The notes under the pieces were generated by a model, which was not told the origin of the DNA, made no database searches, and saw nothing but the letters and a program-made list of their open reading frames with translations. This document shows, piece after piece, positions 17,327 through 25,459 of a DNA stretch of 64,000 nucleotides (the stretch's first letter is position 1; every line of letters starts with the position of its first letter). The position numbers were made by a program, and so were the translations under genes. The stretch comes from Massilia sp. BJB1822 (GTDB taxonomy: Bacteria > Pseudomonadota > Gammaproteobacteria > Burkholderiales > Burkholderiaceae_D), in NCBI RefSeq assembly GCF_013369485.1, contig NZ_JABWEB010000011.1, positions 62,001-126,000 of the forward strand, given 5' to 3'.

Positions 17327-17501
17327 AAAGTCTCCAGTCTTCTTATACGCAGGCCTGGCTCGCCGGCTGGCCTTAAGTTAAAAACAAATTTAACTATGTA
17401 TTAATCTGAAGTGTCCATTCCAAATACTACGTAGCTCGCGCTTACCGGAAGGCCAAGAGGTGGGCCGGGGGTGAAAAATCCCAGCAGAAACAAGACTTTC
17501 C

Positions 17502-17549
17502 ATTCAAAACGCACCGACGCACCGGCCATCCGGGCCCGGTGCGTCGGTG
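17502..17549 (-). terminator. Strong hairpin terminator after PEP-CTERM gene
   Basis: A perfect 14-bp stem (17512-17525 with 17536-17549), 10-base loop, GC-rich, followed on the minus strand by CGTTTTG. It ends leftward transcription from the nuclease/PEP-CTERM pair and isolates it from epsA. Confidence 0.75.
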
Positions 17550-17596
17550 TGGCGTGCACGCATCACTTTTCAGCGTGCAGGGGTTTAGCGCAAGAC

Positions 17597-18262
17597 TTAC
17601 AGCTTATCGCCATCCCAAGGTTTGCGGCGGCGCAGCATGCCCGTGATCAGCAGCAGGCCGGTGGCGGTCAGCACCAGCATCGACGGTTCCGGCACCTGGC
17701 TGACGCTGGCGGCAGCCGAGGAAAGCGTGGTGTCGAGGCGGCCGGCGGCGCCGACAGCGCTGCCGGGCGTCCAGGCGAAGCTGACCAGGCTGCCATCGAT
17801 GCCGGCCGGATTGCCCAGCAGCGTGACCTTGTCGGCCGCGTAGGCGGACACGGCAAACGCGGACTGGTTGAGGCTGCCCGACAGATCGGCGTCGCCGCCG
17901 ATGCTGAGGTCAAAGCGCAGCAGGCCGCCGAAGTTCACGGCGTGGAACAGGTCGTTCCAGCTGCCGCTATTGCGCAGCACATAGCCGCTGGCCAGCGAAC
18001 CGCTGACGTCGCCGAAGACTTCGGTGGCGGCGCCCGCGTCGAAGCCGCGGAAGTTGCTCAGGCGCGCTGTGGCGGCCGGGCTCAGGCCGGTGCCGGCCGG
18101 GTTGAACTGGAAGTCCAGCCAGCCATTGCTGCCGAAGCCGCGCGTATCGATGGACACGCTCAGCGTGCCGGCGGCGGCCAGGCCGCTGAGCAGGGCCAGG
18201 GTGACGGCGGCCACGGCCTGGCGCGCCAGCTGGCGCAGGGAGAAGGTGGAAGTCTTGAACAT
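17597..18262 (-). CDS. PEP-CTERM protein of the NF038129-like type
   Basis: 221 residues: signal peptide (to about residue 32, LLSGLAAAG), secreted beta-rich domain starting TLSVSIDTRGFGSNGWLDFQ, and C-terminal VPEPSMLVLTATGLLLITGM then LRRRKP. The SIDTxGF...GWLDFQFNP opening resembles a described PEP-CTERM family (NF038129); that match is from memory. Start at 18262 has AAGGA ten bases upstream; an ATG overlapping the nuclease stop (18283) is less likely. It follows the nuclease gene by 20 bases in the same direction, so the two are probably cotranscribed. Confidence 0.82.
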   Translation of the reverse strand: MFKTSTFSLRQLARQAVAAVTLALLSGLAAAGTLSVSIDTRGFGSNGWLDFQFNPAGTGLSPAATARLSNFRGFDAGAATEVFGDVSGSLASGYVLRNSGSWNDLFHAVNFGGLLRFDLSIGGDADLSGSLNQSAFAVSAYAADKVTLLGNPAGIDGSLVSFAWTPGSAVGAAGRLDTTLSSAAASVSQVPEPSMLVLTATGLLLITGMLRRRKPWDGDKL

Positions 18263-18282
18263 GGTGTGTTTTTCCTTAAGCA

Positions 18283-21279
18283 TTAGAAGTTACCGCGATA
18301 CAGCTTGGTGCTGTAGCTGGTGTTGACTTTGGACGGGTTGCTGAAGCTGACCGCCACCGTCAGCGCCGCGCCCGGCGCCAGCTCGCTGGCGGCCAGGGTG
18401 AGGTAGGGCGCGCCGGCATGGCTGCCGCTGGCATTGCTCAGGCTGACGCCGGCCGTCAGGTTTTCCAGCGCCAGCTGGAAGGGGCCGCTCAGCACTTCGC
18501 TGCCGCTATTGCGCACCGTGATGGTGCCGCTGAATTTCTGCGTGGCGCGGTTGAAGACCAGGGCCGAGCTCTGCACTTGCACGCTGGCCGTGATGTCGCT
18601 GACGGCCGGCTGCAGGTTCAGGCTGACCACCACCGGATCGTGGTCGGACGCGCGGTAAGGCAGCGCGTCGTACAGGTCCTGCGGCTTGCCGTCGGTGTTG
18701 TAGTCGATCACGGTCGGTTCGTCGGCATTCACATGCCATTCGGCGGCGCCGGCCACTTGCGGGTTCAGCGTGGCGCTGGCCAGGGCGTGGTCGAGGTAGC
18801 CGGCCTGGTGGCCGAAGACGTAGGAGTAAGGCAAGCCTTGCGGACGCACGAAGCGCTCCAGCTGGTTGACGAAGCCGCGCGCGGTGATGGCGGCGATCGG
18901 GTCTTCCATGCCGTAGGAATTCATGTCGCCGATCAGCAGCACGTCGGGGTCGCCGGCGGCCGCCGCCACTTGCGGCACGAAGACCTGGGCCAGGCGCTGG
19001 GCCTGCTGGACGCGGGTGGCGTTCCAGCAGCTTTGGCCATCGCCCTTGTCGGCGTCGGGACCGCTGCCGCCCGGGCAGCTGCCCTTCGATTTCAGGTGGT
19101 TGACGATGAGCGAGAACTTCTCGCCGTTGGCGGCGCGGAAGGTTTGGGCCATGGGCGGACGGTTGTTGATGCTGTGGTCGTCGGCCAGGGCCGGGCCGGC
19201 CAGGCTCAGGCGGCCTGGCTTGTAGATCATGGCGACGCGGATGGCATCGGTGCCGGTGGCGGCCGGTTTCGGCACCACGGCATACACCGTGGCACCGTAG
19301 GACGCGTTCAGGCTGTCGACCAGGTAGCTCACGGCGGTGTCGCCATTGTTCTGGATTTCCATCAAGCCCACGACGTCGGCGTCGATGCCTTTGAGTTCGG
19401 CCACGATCTTGTCGCGCTGGCGGATGAATTCGTTCAGATTGTCGGCGCCGCGGCAGTTGCTGCGCGAGACCGAGCTGCCCAGGCTGCAACCCTGGTTGCT
19501 CTGGCCGGCCGCGTTCATGCCGTTGGTGAAGGTGGTGAAGAAGTTCAGCACATTGGCGCTGGCCACTTTCACATTGCCGGCCGCCAGCAGCGGCGCGCCG
19601 CTGCGCGGGTTGTCGCGCGAGAAGCGCGGCGCGCCCACCGGCTGCAGCTTGAAGGCCGCGCCGCCGCCGCCGATGGCGCCGAAGTCGATGACGCCGGTCA
19701 GGTCGGACACGGTGTCGCCGGCGCGCACGGTATTGTCCTGGCCGATATACGGGATGGTGCTCGGGGTGGTGAAGATGCCGTCGTCGAGCACGATCAGGTT
19801 GGCGGCGTTGGCGGTCGCCAGCGCCTGGGCCTCGGCCGAACGCGGCGCGTAGCGGTTGGTCGGCAGCTCGAGGCGGCCCGAGGACAGGCTCAGCTCGCCG
19901 CGCTGGCCCAGGTATTCGGCCTGGGACACGGTCAGCGGACGCACGAAGCGCACCAGCATGCCTTCCACCCGGTCCAGCTGGGTATTCGGCAGCTCGATAT
20001 TGGTCGGGGTGATGCTGTGGCCGCTGCTCCGCACGCTGATCGCCGTCACGTCTTTCAGCTCGGTGTAGGAGCGCTTGGCGCCGCTCGGCGTGTATTCGAA
20101 GACGGTGCCGGTCACGCGCACCAGGTCGCCCGGCTGGGCGTTGCTGGCGGTGGCGCCGGTGTAGACGAACAGGCCGTCCGAGGTGGTCGGATCGCCGTCG
20201 CCGGCCGCATCCTGCAGGAAGAAGCCGCCGCCCACTTTCAGGGTCAGCACGCCTTCGGTGGTCTGCACCGTGCCATTGTCCGGGCTGGTGGCGCCGCTGC
20301 CCTGGATGTGCGGGATGCGGCGGGTCACGCCGCCGGTGGCGGCCACGGTGATCGCGATGTCGCAGCTGCTGGCGTCGCCGTCCGTGTTGGCGAAGCGCAC
20401 GCTGACCGGATAACTGCCGGCCGCCACGCTGGCCGCCACCGTCAGCTGGGCGCTGGCGCTGGCGCCGGCGGCGCTGGCCGGGGTGAAGTTGTCGAGGCTG
20501 ATGCCGGCCACGCCGCCGCTCAGGGTGGCGCTGCTGACGATGCCGTCTTCATCCTTGGCCGTCAGCGCGGCGCTGGCGGCGCTGCCGAATGCGACCGGCA
20601 AGGCGGCCGGGCAGCTCACCACCACCGGTTTCACCACCGGCGCGCCGCACACGTGGCGCGCCGCGCTGCTATTGCGCGGAACCGGGGCCAGCACGGCGAA
20701 ATCGGCGCCGTTATTGTCGCTGTCGCTGCAGCCCTCGTCCTTGCGCAGCACGGCCGTGGCATTGCCGGTGCCGCCGGCGGCCGCACCGCCTTCATAGCCG
20801 TTGGCCGCGCCCCAGCCGAGGAAATCGATGACGCTGGCGCCGCCCGGATTGGCGCCGCTCAGAACCGCATTGGCATTGCTCAAGGCCACTTTGCCGGCCG
20901 TGCCGGACATGGGGATGTTGCCGATCACATCGGCCGGCACGTCGACGCTGCCGCCCGCGCCCAGCGCCTCGCGCACCAGGTAGTACTGGCCAGGCTGCAA
21001 GGTGACGTCGGGCAGCGCCGTCTTCTGCCAGCTGGTGCCGGCGGCGCTGGCGTACTGCACGCTCCAGCCATTCAGGGCAATGGGCTTGGCGCCGCGGTTG
21101 AACAGCTCGATGAAGTCGGCCTTGTAAGTGGCGCCATTATTGCCGCCACCGCCATATACCTGGCTGATGACGATGTCGGAGGCGGCCAGCGCGGGAGCGC
21201 TCAGGCCAGCGAGCAGGGAGGCCAGCACGGTCAGGCGGGCGGTAGGCGCGCCGAAGCGGGCAGATGCGTATCGGTTCAT
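18283..21279 (-). CDS. ExeM/NucH family extracellular endonuclease
   Basis: 998 residues. Signal peptide (1-32), lamin-tail domain (about 33-150, DIVISQVYGGGGNNGATYK), intermediate beta domains including an OB-fold-like part (about 320-430), then an endonuclease/exonuclease/phosphatase domain from about 565 (NVKVASANVLNFFTTF, VVGLMEIQNNG, LLIGDMNSYG, RASDHDPVVVSL). A C-terminal CARDB-like beta domain ends RGNF with no sorting signal. Such enzymes degrade extracellular DNA and affect biofilm. Metal-binding Glu/Asp/His motifs of the family are all present. Confidence 0.93.
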   Translation of the reverse strand: MNRYASARFGAPTARLTVLASLLAGLSAPALAASDIVISQVYGGGGNNGATYKADFIELFNRGAKPIALNGWSVQYASAAGTSWQKTALPDVTLQPGQYYLVREALGAGGSVDVPADVIGNIPMSGTAGKVALSNANAVLSGANPGGASVIDFLGWGAANGYEGGAAAGGTGNATAVLRKDEGCSDSDNNGADFAVLAPVPRNSSAARHVCGAPVVKPVVVSCPAALPVAFGSAASAALTAKDEDGIVSSATLSGGVAGISLDNFTPASAAGASASAQLTVAASVAAGSYPVSVRFANTDGDASSCDIAITVAATGGVTRRIPHIQGSGATSPDNGTVQTTEGVLTLKVGGGFFLQDAAGDGDPTTSDGLFVYTGATASNAQPGDLVRVTGTVFEYTPSGAKRSYTELKDVTAISVRSSGHSITPTNIELPNTQLDRVEGMLVRFVRPLTVSQAEYLGQRGELSLSSGRLELPTNRYAPRSAEAQALATANAANLIVLDDGIFTTPSTIPYIGQDNTVRAGDTVSDLTGVIDFGAIGGGGAAFKLQPVGAPRFSRDNPRSGAPLLAAGNVKVASANVLNFFTTFTNGMNAAGQSNQGCSLGSSVSRSNCRGADNLNEFIRQRDKIVAELKGIDADVVGLMEIQNNGDTAVSYLVDSLNASYGATVYAVVPKPAATGTDAIRVAMIYKPGRLSLAGPALADDHSINNRPPMAQTFRAANGEKFSLIVNHLKSKGSCPGGSGPDADKGDGQSCWNATRVQQAQRLAQVFVPQVAAAAGDPDVLLIGDMNSYGMEDPIAAITARGFVNQLERFVRPQGLPYSYVFGHQAGYLDHALASATLNPQVAGAAEWHVNADEPTVIDYNTDGKPQDLYDALPYRASDHDPVVVSLNLQPAVSDITASVQVQSSALVFNRATQKFSGTITVRNSGSEVLSGPFQLALENLTAGVSLSNASGSHAGAPYLTLAASELAPGAALTVAVSFSNPSKVNTSYSTKLYRGNF

Positions 21280-21394
21280 GTTTTTGTGGGGGTATAGAAG
21301 TTAACAAAAGGACTTCAATATTGCTATTCACATATTAGCTGCCTGTTATTACTGCTTAATGACAATACATTAATTCAATTATGGCAAGTGAAAA

Positions 21395-21412
21395 TGTCGG
21401 ACATTTCCTACG
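21395..21412. promoter_or_regulatory. Imperfect copy of the 18-bp palindrome, candidate operator
   Basis: TGTCGGACATTTCCTACG agrees at 15 of 18 positions with the perfect palindrome at 24021-24038. It lies between the divergent nuclease gene (start 21279) and a PEP-CTERM gene (start 21526), 113 bases before the latter. Likely a regulator binding site; the regulator is unknown. Confidence 0.45.
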
Positions 21413-21525
21413 TCTGTCGCGTAGCAACCACCGCTGCCCCCATGGAATGGCGCACACTGCAAGAACACCAAGCATCGTTTCATATCAGAAATGGGCCTGC
21501 GCGCCTGCCTTTCCGGGATACGATC

Positions 21526-22176
21526 ATGAGCTTCCCTCACCGTCTTGCCCTGCTGCCGCTGGCGGCCCTGCTGACGCTCGGCGGCGCGCCGGCCCGCGCC
21601 AGCCAGGCCGCCGGCAGCAGCGCCGTACCGGCCTCGCCCTGCTCCACCCGCATGCAAGAGCCGCACTCCCGCGCCGATCTGGATGCCACCTACAACCCCT
21701 GCCGCCTGCATGATGGCGAAGTCGGCGGCGGCAAGCGCACCAATGATGGCGACAGCGTGCAGCAGGACTGGAACGGCAGCGAAGCGGATGCGCCGCGCCA
21801 CCGTTTTCTGGATCTGGGCGAGCAGCATGCGCTGGGTTTGGCGCTGAATGCCGGGACGCAAGCCAGCAGCGCCGGGCTGCGCCAGGGCGCCCTGCCCGGC
21901 TGGCACCATGCTTGGGGAGAGGAGGAAGGACGCGCCGCCGGTCAAGGACGGCCGCTGCCGGAAGTGTATTGGTGGGGAGAAGCAGCGCCAGGCTGGCTGC
22001 GCAGCGGCGCCCTGGCAAGTCCCGGCCGTTTCGGCCTGGACGGCGGCCCGCTCACCTCGCGCGAAGGCGGCGCGATGGTCGGCGCGCCGGTGCCGGAGCC
22101 GGCTGCATGGCTCAGTCTCTTAGTCGGACTGGCCCTGCTCAGCGCCGGTAAGGCGCGGCGAGCGGTTCGCCGATGA
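21526..22176 (+). CDS. PEP-CTERM protein, unknown function
   Basis: 216 residues: signal peptide (MSFPHRLALLPLAALLTLGG, cleavage near ARAS), a hydrophilic low-complexity middle without recognisable domain, and C-terminal VPEPAAWLSLLVGLALLSAG then KARRAVRR. Start at 21526 begins a proper signal peptide; an in-frame ATG at 21388 would add 46 unlikely residues. Its last 38 bases overlap the convergent TIGR03790 gene, which itself is well supported. Probably sorted by XrtB. Confidence 0.72.
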   Translation: MSFPHRLALLPLAALLTLGGAPARASQAAGSSAVPASPCSTRMQEPHSRADLDATYNPCRLHDGEVGGGKRTNDGDSVQQDWNGSEADAPRHRFLDLGEQHALGLALNAGTQASSAGLRQGALPGWHHAWGEEEGRAAGQGRPLPEVYWWGEAAPGWLRSGALASPGRFGLDGGPLTSREGGAMVGAPVPEPAAWLSLLVGLALLSAGKARRAVRR

Positions 22177-23179
22177 ACAGCCCCTGGGCCGGCCAAGCCA
22201 CGCTGCGCCAGTAAGCTTCCACGGCTGTCGCGCCGTTCAGGTAATGGCGCAGCAGCACGGCGGGATTGGGGAATTTCTGCCAGTAATTGCAAGGCTCGCT
22301 CACCGAGCCATAGCTGGCGGTGGCGCCCGCCTCCAGCCAGCGCAGGCTGCTCATTTGTGTCGTCCCCAGCAGATCGCCGCCGGTCGAGGTCAGGTGGTCG
22401 GCCAGGGCGCCGGGCAGGAATTGCAGGGTTTCCAGCTTGTCCACGCGCGCCTTGCCCGTCTGGTAAAACATGATGTCGCGCGCCCCTTCCAGCACATCCG
22501 ACTGCTGGGTCTGGATGCTCAGGCGGCGCGCCGGCAACGCCGTGCTCTTGGGAAAGAACTGGGCGCGGCTATTGCGCGCCTGTTCGCTGGTGACCAGGAA
22601 GTAGGCGTTGGCCGAGGGCATGCTGAAGCCGCCGGCCATGCCGCGTCCGATCAGGGCTTTGGCGTCGGCCACCGATTCGGTCGGCATCAGCATGGCCAGG
22701 CGCATCATATGCTGCTGCGCGGGCTTGGCCGCGTTCGAATTGAAATAGGGGCTGGGCTTGCCCGGCCCACAGGGCTTGGCGCATTGCTCGGCGTCGAAAC
22801 CCAGGGCATAGGCGCTGGTCAGGGAATTGCATTCGACCGCATAGGGCGCGGTCCAGACGAAAAGCACGGCCTGGATCTCCGGCCCGAGCTTGGCGTTGAT
22901 TTCATCCTTGAGCTTGCCGAAGCTGATCACATCGAGCTTGCGCGGGTGGTGCGGAATGCGCACATGCACCACATTGCCATCGGGGATATTGCGCGCCTTG
23001 CGGTAATACTCGCCGATTTCGACGCTGTTCGGTTCTTCGTCATTGATGACGATGGCGAGCTGGGAGGGCTGCAGGCCGGCGGCGGGCGGCAGGCTGGTGT
23101 CGGCAGCGGCCGGCAAGAAACTCAGGGCGGCGGCCACGGCGGCCACCCGGGAAAAGGACAGGAAACGCAAAACGCTCAC
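22139..23179 (-). CDS. TIGR03790 family protein
   Basis: 346 residues with signal peptide (ALSFLPAAADTSLP) and the conserved start of TIGR03790: LAIVINDEEPNSVEIGEYYR, ARNIP, then VLFVWTAPYAVECNSLTSAY and RSVAWPAQGLFIGEPLAAP at the end. Function is unknown; members often occur in genomes with exosortase systems. The 3' end overlaps the PEP-CTERM gene on the other strand by 38 bases. No Shine-Dalgarno stands out before the ATG. A terminator of the upstream gene lies only 15 bases before the start. Confidence 0.88.
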   Translation of the reverse strand: MSVLRFLSFSRVAAVAAALSFLPAAADTSLPPAAGLQPSQLAIVINDEEPNSVEIGEYYRKARNIPDGNVVHVRIPHHPRKLDVISFGKLKDEINAKLGPEIQAVLFVWTAPYAVECNSLTSAYALGFDAEQCAKPCGPGKPSPYFNSNAAKPAQQHMMRLAMLMPTESVADAKALIGRGMAGGFSMPSANAYFLVTSEQARNSRAQFFPKSTALPARRLSIQTQQSDVLEGARDIMFYQTGKARVDKLETLQFLPGALADHLTSTGGDLLGTTQMSSLRWLEAGATASYGSVSEPCNYWQKFPNPAVLLRHYLNGATAVEAYWRSVAWPAQGLFIGEPLAAPYRR

Positions 23180-23194
23180 TCCGTGGAAGTCGCA

Positions 23195-23237
23195 AAAATA
23201 AAAAACGGAAGCGGCCGCTCAGCGGCGGCAGCTTCCG
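23195..23237 (-). terminator. Terminator after the first FxDxF gene
   Basis: Outer stem CGGAAGC (23206-23212) with GCTTCCG (23231-23237), inner GC pairs, followed on the minus strand by TTTTTTATTTTT. Ends leftward transcription of the gene at 23257. Confidence 0.85.
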
Positions 23238-23256
23238 TTCCGATTATAGCGCGAGC

Positions 23257-23790
23257 TTAAGCGGCTTTATCGTCTTTGCGGCGGCGGGCCAGGAAACCAG
23301 CCACGCCCAGACCGGCCAGCAGCATGCCGTAGGTGGCAGGCTCGGGCACGGCGGTCACGTTGACGGTACCGCCATAGCTGATGGTGGACGAAGTCAGCAC
23401 GGTGCCGGTGATCAACAGATAGTAGCTATCGGCCACCAGATTGCTGGTGTCCAGGGTCCAGAAGTCAAATTTACCGCTTTTGACCTTCACGCCGCCCAGG
23501 GACAGACCGGCGGAGTTGAACAGGCTGAAGCCCGTGATATCGATGGCGTCGATCTTGCCCGGCGTCGAAGCCGTCACGGCGGCACTGATTTCACCGATGT
23601 TGCTCAACGTGAAATTCCAGCGGTCGCGGAAGGTATCGCCCGCGTTGGCCGTCAGCGAACGACCGTAGTCGATCGAGCCGCCGGTCAACGAGATGGTCTT
23701 GCTTTGGCTGACGTCGGCCGCGTAGGCCGAACCAGCTGCCAGCGAGACTGCCGCCAGTGCTACAGCAGCAAAAATTTTCTTACCATGCAT
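23257..23790 (-). CDS. FxDxF-type PEP-CTERM protein (copy 1)
   Basis: 177 residues: signal peptide (AAVSLAAGSAYAADV), a beta domain with GDTFRDRWNFTL where related proteins have FxDxF, a conserved IDITGFSLFNSAG strand, and YYLLITGTVL. C-terminal VPEPATYGMLLAGLGVAGF then LARRRKDD is a typical PEP-CTERM signal. GGGGG precedes the start by eight bases. It is the most distant of three tandem paralogues and has its own long upstream region containing the 18-bp palindrome. Confidence 0.88.
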   Translation of the reverse strand: MHGKKIFAAVALAAVSLAAGSAYAADVSQSKTISLTGGSIDYGRSLTANAGDTFRDRWNFTLSNIGEISAAVTASTPGKIDAIDITGFSLFNSAGLSLGGVKVKSGKFDFWTLDTSNLVADSYYLLITGTVLTSSTISYGGTVNVTAVPEPATYGMLLAGLGVAGFLARRRKDDKAA

Positions 23791-24020
23791 TGTATTACCC
23801 CCGTAAAAATAAGGTCGGTCACCCGTAGGCAACCGGGTTCATCAAGTACTGCGCCGCGATACTAACATGGGGTAAAAAAGAACATTGCACGATTGACATG
23901 GTTTTATTTCCCAATAAAAACAATGCCTTAGATAAACTTTACAAATGAAACGCACTTCAAGCCGAATCCCCAGAGGGAAACGCCAAGACCATTTCACAAA
24001 CTGCAAGGCGCACCTTACGA

Positions 24021-24038
24021 TGTAGGAAATTTCCTACA
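24021..24038. promoter_or_regulatory. Perfect 18-bp palindrome, candidate operator or enhancer
   Basis: TGTAGGAAATTTCCTACA equals its own reverse complement over all 18 bases. It lies about 230 bases upstream of the FxDxF copy 1 start. A 15/18 copy lies before another PEP-CTERM gene (21395) and a half copy before a third (11858), so a shared dimeric regulator is likely. No T run follows, so it is not a terminator. Confidence 0.6.
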
Positions 24039-24069
24039 CAAAGACGAGAAAAATTGAAGGGGACACAAT

Positions 24070-24094
24070 AATAAAAAAGGAGGCCGAAGCCTCC
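24070..24094 (-). terminator. UUCG-loop terminator after FxDxF copy 2
   Basis: On the minus strand: GGAGGC, TTCG tetraloop, GCCTCC, then TTTTTTATTATTG. Stem arms 24079-24084 and 24089-24094. Sits 22 bases after the stop at 24117. A run of T/A on both sides could make it work both ways. Confidence 0.92.
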
Positions 24095-24116
24095 CTTTTA
24101 TTGTGCAGCGCAGAAA

Positions 24117-24692
24117 TTACGCTTGCTTGCGGCGGCGGGCAATCACACCCACCAGACCGAGACCGGTCAGCAGCATGCCCAGGGTCGCTGGCTCGGGTAC
24201 GGCGGCTGGCGCCACGGCGATATTGCCGCTATAGGAACCGCCGACGGTGGAGTTGACATAGCCTTCCACGGCCAGCGTGTAGGTACCGGCGCTCAGTGGC
24301 GTTTTGCCGCTGTCAAACACCCAGGTTTGGCTCGATGGCAGCGAGTGGAGCACATCCTTTTTGCCGATGAGCACGTAGTTGCCGCCGCTCAGCAGGCTGA
24401 AGCCGCTGATGTGCAGGCCAGAGCTGACGTTGAGCACCGAGCTCATCATCGCCGACAAGTCATAGGTGGTCGGCGTGGTGAAGGTGTACAGGTCTTTGAA
24501 GTAGTTATTGCCTTCGCCAGCCTGGGCGCCATTGCTCAGTTTGATGGTGCGGCCGATGCCGGCGCTGGAGTAGTCATCCAGTTCGGCGCTCAGATCGGTT
24601 CCTGGCGCGCTCAGATTGATCGGGGCAGCGCTGGCCACGCCGGCCACGGCGAACAGGAAGGTCAACAGCAAAGATTTGAAAGTTTTTTTCAT
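24117..24692 (-). CDS. FxDxF-type PEP-CTERM protein (copy 2)
   Basis: 191 residues: signal peptide (LLLTFLFAVAGVASAAPI), NNYFKDLYTFTT at the FxDxF position, ISGFSLLSGGNYVL, then a GTYTLAVEGYV strand and C-terminal VPEPATLGMLLTGLGLVGV followed by IARRRKQA. Same architecture as its two neighbours. It starts 46 bases after the stop of copy 3 with no terminator between, so copies 3 and 2 may form one transcript. No strong Shine-Dalgarno seen. Confidence 0.9.
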   Translation of the reverse strand: MKKTFKSLLLTFLFAVAGVASAAPINLSAPGTDLSAELDDYSSAGIGRTIKLSNGAQAGEGNNYFKDLYTFTTPTTYDLSAMMSSVLNVSSGLHISGFSLLSGGNYVLIGKKDVLHSLPSSQTWVFDSGKTPLSAGTYTLAVEGYVNSTVGGSYSGNIAVAPAAVPEPATLGMLLTGLGLVGVIARRRKQA

Positions 24693-24738
24693 AGAAGTGT
24701 GGGTGAACTAGATTAAGCCGCTAAGGTTAGATATCGCT

Positions 24739-25281
24739 TCAGGCCGCTTTAGCGCGGCGGCGGGCGGCAATGCCCCCCACCAGTGCCAGACCGCCCAGCA
24801 GCATGGCATAGGTCGTTGGTTCCGGTACTGGCGCGAAGATGCGGCCATTCGCGGCGTAGGTGCCGCCGGTGGTCGAGACCAGAGAACCGCTGACCTTGAG
24901 GTAGTAATTGCCTTTGCCCAGATGGGTGGTGAAATCCCATTCGTCGCGCGCGCCCGTGCTGCGCATATTGCCGTTCAAGATCAGATGGTCATCCGCACCG
25001 TACAGGGAAAAGCCGGTCAGGTTCAGGCCGGTGGCAGCACTTGGGCTGCTCGAAGTCAGCGAGAAGCTCACACCGCGCGCTTCATCCAAGCTGAACTGGA
25101 AAACATCATTGAAGAAATTATCTTTATTATTATTCTTATAGCCCTGCGTCCACTTTTGCGAGGCCACGCCACCTTGCAGAACCTGCTGCGTGGGCGAGCT
25201 GATATCTTTGGCAGCATGGGCGGCACCGGCGAACAGTGCGCAAGCGGTGAAGGCGGCAGCCAGGATCGACTTGCTTTTCAT
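24739..25281 (-). CDS. FxDxF-type PEP-CTERM protein (copy 3)
   Basis: 180 residues: signal peptide (AAFTACALFAGAAHAAKDI), an exact FxDxF motif in NFFNDVFQFSL, LNLTGFSLYGADDHLIL, GNYYLKVSGSL, and C-terminal VPEPTTYAMLLGGLALVGG then IAARRRAKAA. Start at 25281 chosen over 25305 because the signal peptide begins there and AGAGG precedes it. Function of FxDxF proteins is unknown; they are expected to be surface or periplasmic after exosortase processing. Confidence 0.91.
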   Translation of the reverse strand: MKSKSILAAAFTACALFAGAAHAAKDISSPTQQVLQGGVASQKWTQGYKNNNKDNFFNDVFQFSLDEARGVSFSLTSSSPSAATGLNLTGFSLYGADDHLILNGNMRSTGARDEWDFTTHLGKGNYYLKVSGSLVSTTGGTYAANGRIFAPVPEPTTYAMLLGGLALVGGIAARRRAKAA

Positions 25282-25392
25282 GTGAAACCTCTTGTTGGAA
25301 ATCAAATTAAGTTATGAAAGATGATATCACAAGCTCAGCCATTCAGCTTGACAGTGTTACAATTTTCAGTTGCTTTAATGCATCATCGATAT

Positions 25393-25439
25393 ACAAAAAG
25401 AAAGGCCGGCAAGCTCCCAGACGGGGCGCCTGCCGGCCT
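25393..25439 (-). terminator. Terminator of the exopolysaccharide cluster
   Basis: AGGCCGGCA (25403-25411) pairs with TGCCGGCCT (25431-25439), loop of 19 bases with internal pairing, followed on the minus strand by TTTCTTTTTG. It lies 20 bases after the manC stop. Confidence 0.87.
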
Positions 25440-25459
25440 GCCTGACTGGGCGGCGTGGC

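Larger units (their letters stand above)
23791..24116. other. Upstream region of FxDxF copy 1
   Basis: 326 bases without a gene. It holds the terminator of the next gene (24079-24094) and the perfect 18-bp palindrome at 24021-24038. There is also a weak stem ACCCG/CGGGT at about 23821-23838 in the probable leader. I looked for a sigma-54 -24/-12 pair (GG, ten bases, GC) facing the gene and did not find one. Confidence 0.6.

Noticed and set aside
18418-21297. 959-codon plus-strand frame opposite the nuclease
   Set aside because: Composition-driven shadow; the minus-strand nuclease has all family motifs.
21463-21480. Sigma-54-like TGGCGCACACTGCA before the PEP-CTERM gene at 21526
   Set aside because: Spacing between GG and GC is 8, not 10; sigma-54 does not tolerate this.
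23821-23838. Riboswitch (c-di-GMP type) in the leader of FxDxF copy 1
   Set aside because: Only a 5-bp stem; none of the conserved riboswitch sequence blocks is present.
23791-24020. Sigma-54 promoter for the FxDxF gene
   Set aside because: Candidates such as AAGGTGCGCCTTGCA have 8 bases between GG and GC where 10 are needed.
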